64,000 nt of DNA from positions 26,260,470 to 26,324,469 of the forward strand of contig CAXIPT010000001.1 of the NCBI GenBank assembly GCA_964030475.1. The letters run 5' to 3'. The notes below the pieces were generated by a model. That model did not search any database. It was not told the origin of the DNA and saw only the letters and a list, made by a program, of their open reading frames with translations. Below, piece by piece: positions 61,484 through 64,000 of the stretch; the stretch's first letter is position 1; each line of letters begins with the position of its first letter. This stretch comes from Tethya wilhelma (taxonomy: Eukaryota; Porifera; Demospongiae; Tethyida; Tethyidae). The position numbers and the translations under genes were made by a program.

Positions 61484-62143
61484 GTGAGTCATTATTCATC
61501 AAATTGCAAAGTAGCATCACTTTACTCCAGCATAGCTAGACATTATCGTATAGCGGGTAAATTTGGCAAATTGGCGAATTATTCTTCAAATCGCCAAACA
61601 GTTTAATATGCACGTGCGCCCATATAAACTATACACCGTACGGAATTGAATCACCAAATTAAAAATTGCCAATAATCCTAAAATGGGAATTCGCCAAATT
61701 TTAAGCCCGCCAGTCTTTTATAAAGTAACCTCCACATTCTGGTAAGAATCTTAAAAATTTCAATGAAAAGACAGAATACTACTAAGGTATAACAGTGGAG
61801 CACTTTGGCTGAGGTGCATGTACCATGCATGTACCATGTGTCATGCTGAGCTGGGAATTTTTTTGCTGCAAATGATTTTTTAGTACTTAAGCTCCTAGTG
61901 TTATGTGANTCTCAAGGCTATAGCTGGTTCATACTATCATGGCAGATGCCACACACTTAAAGCATATATATATATATAATGCACCAAAATGAACCAGCCC
62001 TTTTTTTTAATCCTGGTATGCACCTCATACACTATACATATTGCCATCTTATTGTCAATATAATTTTGACATATTTTCTCATTTACTTCACCTATGTATG
62101 TATTTGGTCCTTTAAAATTTGGACATTTTTTTATTGTGTTCAG
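61484..62143. other. Gap between MIC10 exon 2 and ODAD1-like exons
   Basis: I find neither the missing MIC10 exon nor the missing 5' exons of the next gene. The stretch holds MITE family E copy 2 (about 61554-61712) and an ambiguous base near 61909, which may mark an assembly join. Confidence 0.45.
61554..61712. mobile_element. MITE family E, copy 2
   Basis: It begins GTATAGCGGGTAAATTTGGC and shares AAATTGGCGAATTATT, CCAAACAGTTT and AAAATGGGAATTCGCC with the 48.6-kb copy. The right terminal repeat is truncated. Confidence 0.6.
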
Positions 62144-63822
62144 ATCAAGGCCGACATTGAGCAGTTCAAGAGTCAGGGTGTTGAGTTGGAGGAGATGCGT
62201 AAGTCCATCCTGAGAGGACTGGAGGGAGACCTGGCTGCAGTGAATGAACAGGCCACCGGCTTTGATGCTCGCTACACAGCCTCAAGGAAAGTACTCGACC
62301 AACTCAAATCAGGTGAGAACCTCAATTTTTTATCTTTCCAAAGAAATGAGGGGTAGTTCGTACGTACAACATAAAACAAAGTATTGAGTCACATATATAT
62401 TTTTGCTTGAGTGAAGAAAAATCTCAATGCTTTATTTTTCTAATGCTGTAGTGTCCTATATTGTAGTAAGCATTGTGTAGACAAGGCAATGACATGCATT
62501 TGAATGTACTATATATCCTTTACCATAATATTATTATTATAACTATTATACAGGCATTGATTCTGTGTTCTCCAAGATTGGCTGTGATGCCACGACCATC
62601 ACTGACATGCTGGGAGGTCATGCCGGGGTCACTGACACGACTGTCCTCCAGTACCTGGGCATCGTGGAGCAGAGGGCCAATGAACTACTGCAGCTACAAG
62701 CCTTCATACAGGCCAAGGTCAGTCATAAAGACTCATTGATGGGGCATTTCTGCAATGTAGTTTCTACACATGTTCTGATGTTTGTTGACCATATTGAGAA
62801 ATGTGTGTGTACATTCAGAGGAAGTTTGGCACACGAGTGTCAATTTTCAGAGCCTAGTTGCATTCCAATCACAATAGTTTGCTAATCTTGTTCCCAGGCT
62901 CTCACCTTTGACCTTACCATGAGTGTAAGGTCAAAGGTGAGAGCCTGGGAACAAGGCTAATAGTTCGCTATTGGATTTGATCACATATGCACCATTGTGC
63001 TGAGTCAGCAAAGAGTTTTGATTGACGCTTGCATTATTCAAATGGCTCAAATCTCCTCTGGTCAGCTTCTGCCATGATAGTCAAATAATTTCAAGTATGT
63101 CTTTTATTCACAGGAGTCTGATGATCCTGAAGCCATGACAAAGTTCCTGATGGGTGTTGGGCCAGTCGGCTCATTAGCTGCACCTTCCTTTGTCCTCCCA
63201 AGCACAGCGTGAGTGTGGTGTGCCTCTCATACACATTGTCATATTTGTACATGTAGCCTTCTAATCTTGCCAGGCCTTCTGCACGCTGCCAAAGAGACTG
63301 GTGTTCTTTGTGGTTTAATATAGTTTCATATCTTATAGAGCATTTTATTCCTTTTTTTTTTAAGGGAAATGAATTTGGCGAATTTGCTTCCAACCGTTTT
63401 CGTGGATTTAAATTTCCCAGATTGTCTTGCTTGCAATTGCGATAGTACTACATGGTGAAATTTGTGGATTTAATTTTCGAGGATTGCCCTTAAATCTGTG
63501 GAATCTGCGAAAATTATTTCCTTCGAAAAAAATGTCCTATATGGTAGTAAACCAATCATTGAGCAATAACAGCTTGCAGAGGGTCTGGAATGAGACTACT
63601 TTGTTTGGCTACCCTTATCGTAGCAATGTTAAACTTGTAGTCTACCATTCCTATCTCAATTAACAAAATACTAGCCTTGATGGTGTAAAATTCAGATACA
63701 ATAGTCAGGTGTGAGAGTTACACTGCAGTTAGTAACCATAATAGGCCATTATTGGGTGACTTTGATCTCTATCGGTAAACTACATGTCCGCTACATGTCT
63801 TCATTTGTGTAGCTCAGAGTAA
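62144..63822 (+). CDS. C-terminal exons of an outer dynein arm docking protein (ODAD1/CCDC63 type)
   Basis: Exons 62144-62312, 62554-62717 and 63114-63208 join in frame. A possible tiny last exon is 63813-63822 (S-E-stop). The protein is a coiled coil (IKADIEQFKSQGVELEEMRK onward). It is followed by FSKIGCD, ITDMLGGHAGVTD and VLQYLGIVEQRANELLQLQA, a pattern typical of the ODAD1/CCDC114-CCDC63 (DC2) family that anchors outer dynein arms on ciliary doublets. It ends with a short PVGSLAAPSF segment. The first visible exon is preceded by an acceptor (TGTTCAG) and starts in phase 0, so upstream exons exist but are not in this window. Sponges have motile cilia, which fits. The final exon is uncertain. 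Confidence 0.7.
62887..62955. repeat. Perfect 30-bp inverted repeat in an ODAD1-like intron
   Basis: The arms 62887-62916 and 62926-62955 (CTTGTTCCCAGGCTCTCACC and on) are perfectly complementary around a 9-base loop. There is no sequence relation to the 61.0-kb hairpin. Confidence 0.9.
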
Positions 63823-64000
63823 ATATGGCATCTGAGCTGTGGGGGTAGACCTGGGAATGAGAGTTTGGACTTATCAACATGCATGCTGGTGCTTGTCCTT
63901 TACATGTGTTACGTTATACATGCACCGGTGTGTATATTCGTCATGTATTAGTCATGCTCTGGTACGTGTAGAGTTCAAGTAGATATTCGAAATGCATGTT

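Noticed and set aside
61202..63822. MIC10-ODAD1 fusion gene
   Set aside because: MIC10 exon 2 ends in phase 1 and the next exon opens in phase 0, so they cannot be joined in frame.

Overview
The window looks like nuclear DNA of an early-branching animal, most probably a demosponge. The reasons are AT-rich sequence, compact introns beside very long ones, abundant CA/TG and AG microsatellites, many small MITE-like elements, a secreted cysteine-rich/VWA gene pair, a RING-TRAF gene, and clear metazoan proteins (G-protein beta, beta-thymosin, a PLEKHG5-type RhoGEF, a Calx-beta fragment, ciliary ODAD1-like exons). The species cannot be fixed from sequence alone. Gene models below were spliced by eye from splice sites, reading phase and family similarity.

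Layout. 2.6-11.4 kb (+): a tandem pair of modular secreted proteins with CC-type cysteine-rich modules and a von Willebrand A domain; the second copy has lost its 5' end. 12.7-17.5 kb (-): a complete 340-residue G-protein beta subunit. 18.1-26.6 kb (-): an unrecognised 241-residue protein built from exon-encoded repeats. It shares a short divergent promoter region with a beta-thymosin gene (27.06-27.86 kb, +). 28.5-32.4 kb (+): a membrane protein with a potassium-channel-like pore loop whose filter is altered. 33.0-58.4 kb (-): a PLEKHG5/Syx-type RhoGEF with 18 recognised exons. Nested in its introns are a RING-TRAF gene, a fragment of a Calx-beta/adhesion-GPCR-like gene, a RING-gene fragment, tRNA-derived SINEs and a U2-snRNA-like gene. 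60.8-61.0 kb (+): a second U2-like gene. 61.2-63.8 kb (+): the first two exons of MIC10 (MICOS10), followed by the last exons of an ODAD1/CCDC63-type outer-arm dynein docking protein, with a possible assembly break between them.

The most unusual item is the pair of U2-like RNA genes. Both keep stem I, a covarying stem II region, the Sm site and terminal stem-loops, and both have the same promoter layout (PSE-like block at -60, TATA at -30). Yet both carry the same replacement of the normally invariant branch-point-pairing element GUAGUA. Other noteworthy items are the exon-repeat protein, a 22-bp minisatellite made of copies of a 5' splice site, CA/CT microsatellites serving as 3' splice-site tracts, a beta-thymosin with LKHAET instead of LKKTET, and several MITE families.

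The genes do not form a pathway. They are ordinary housekeeping, signalling, cytoskeletal and ciliary genes interspersed with repeats.
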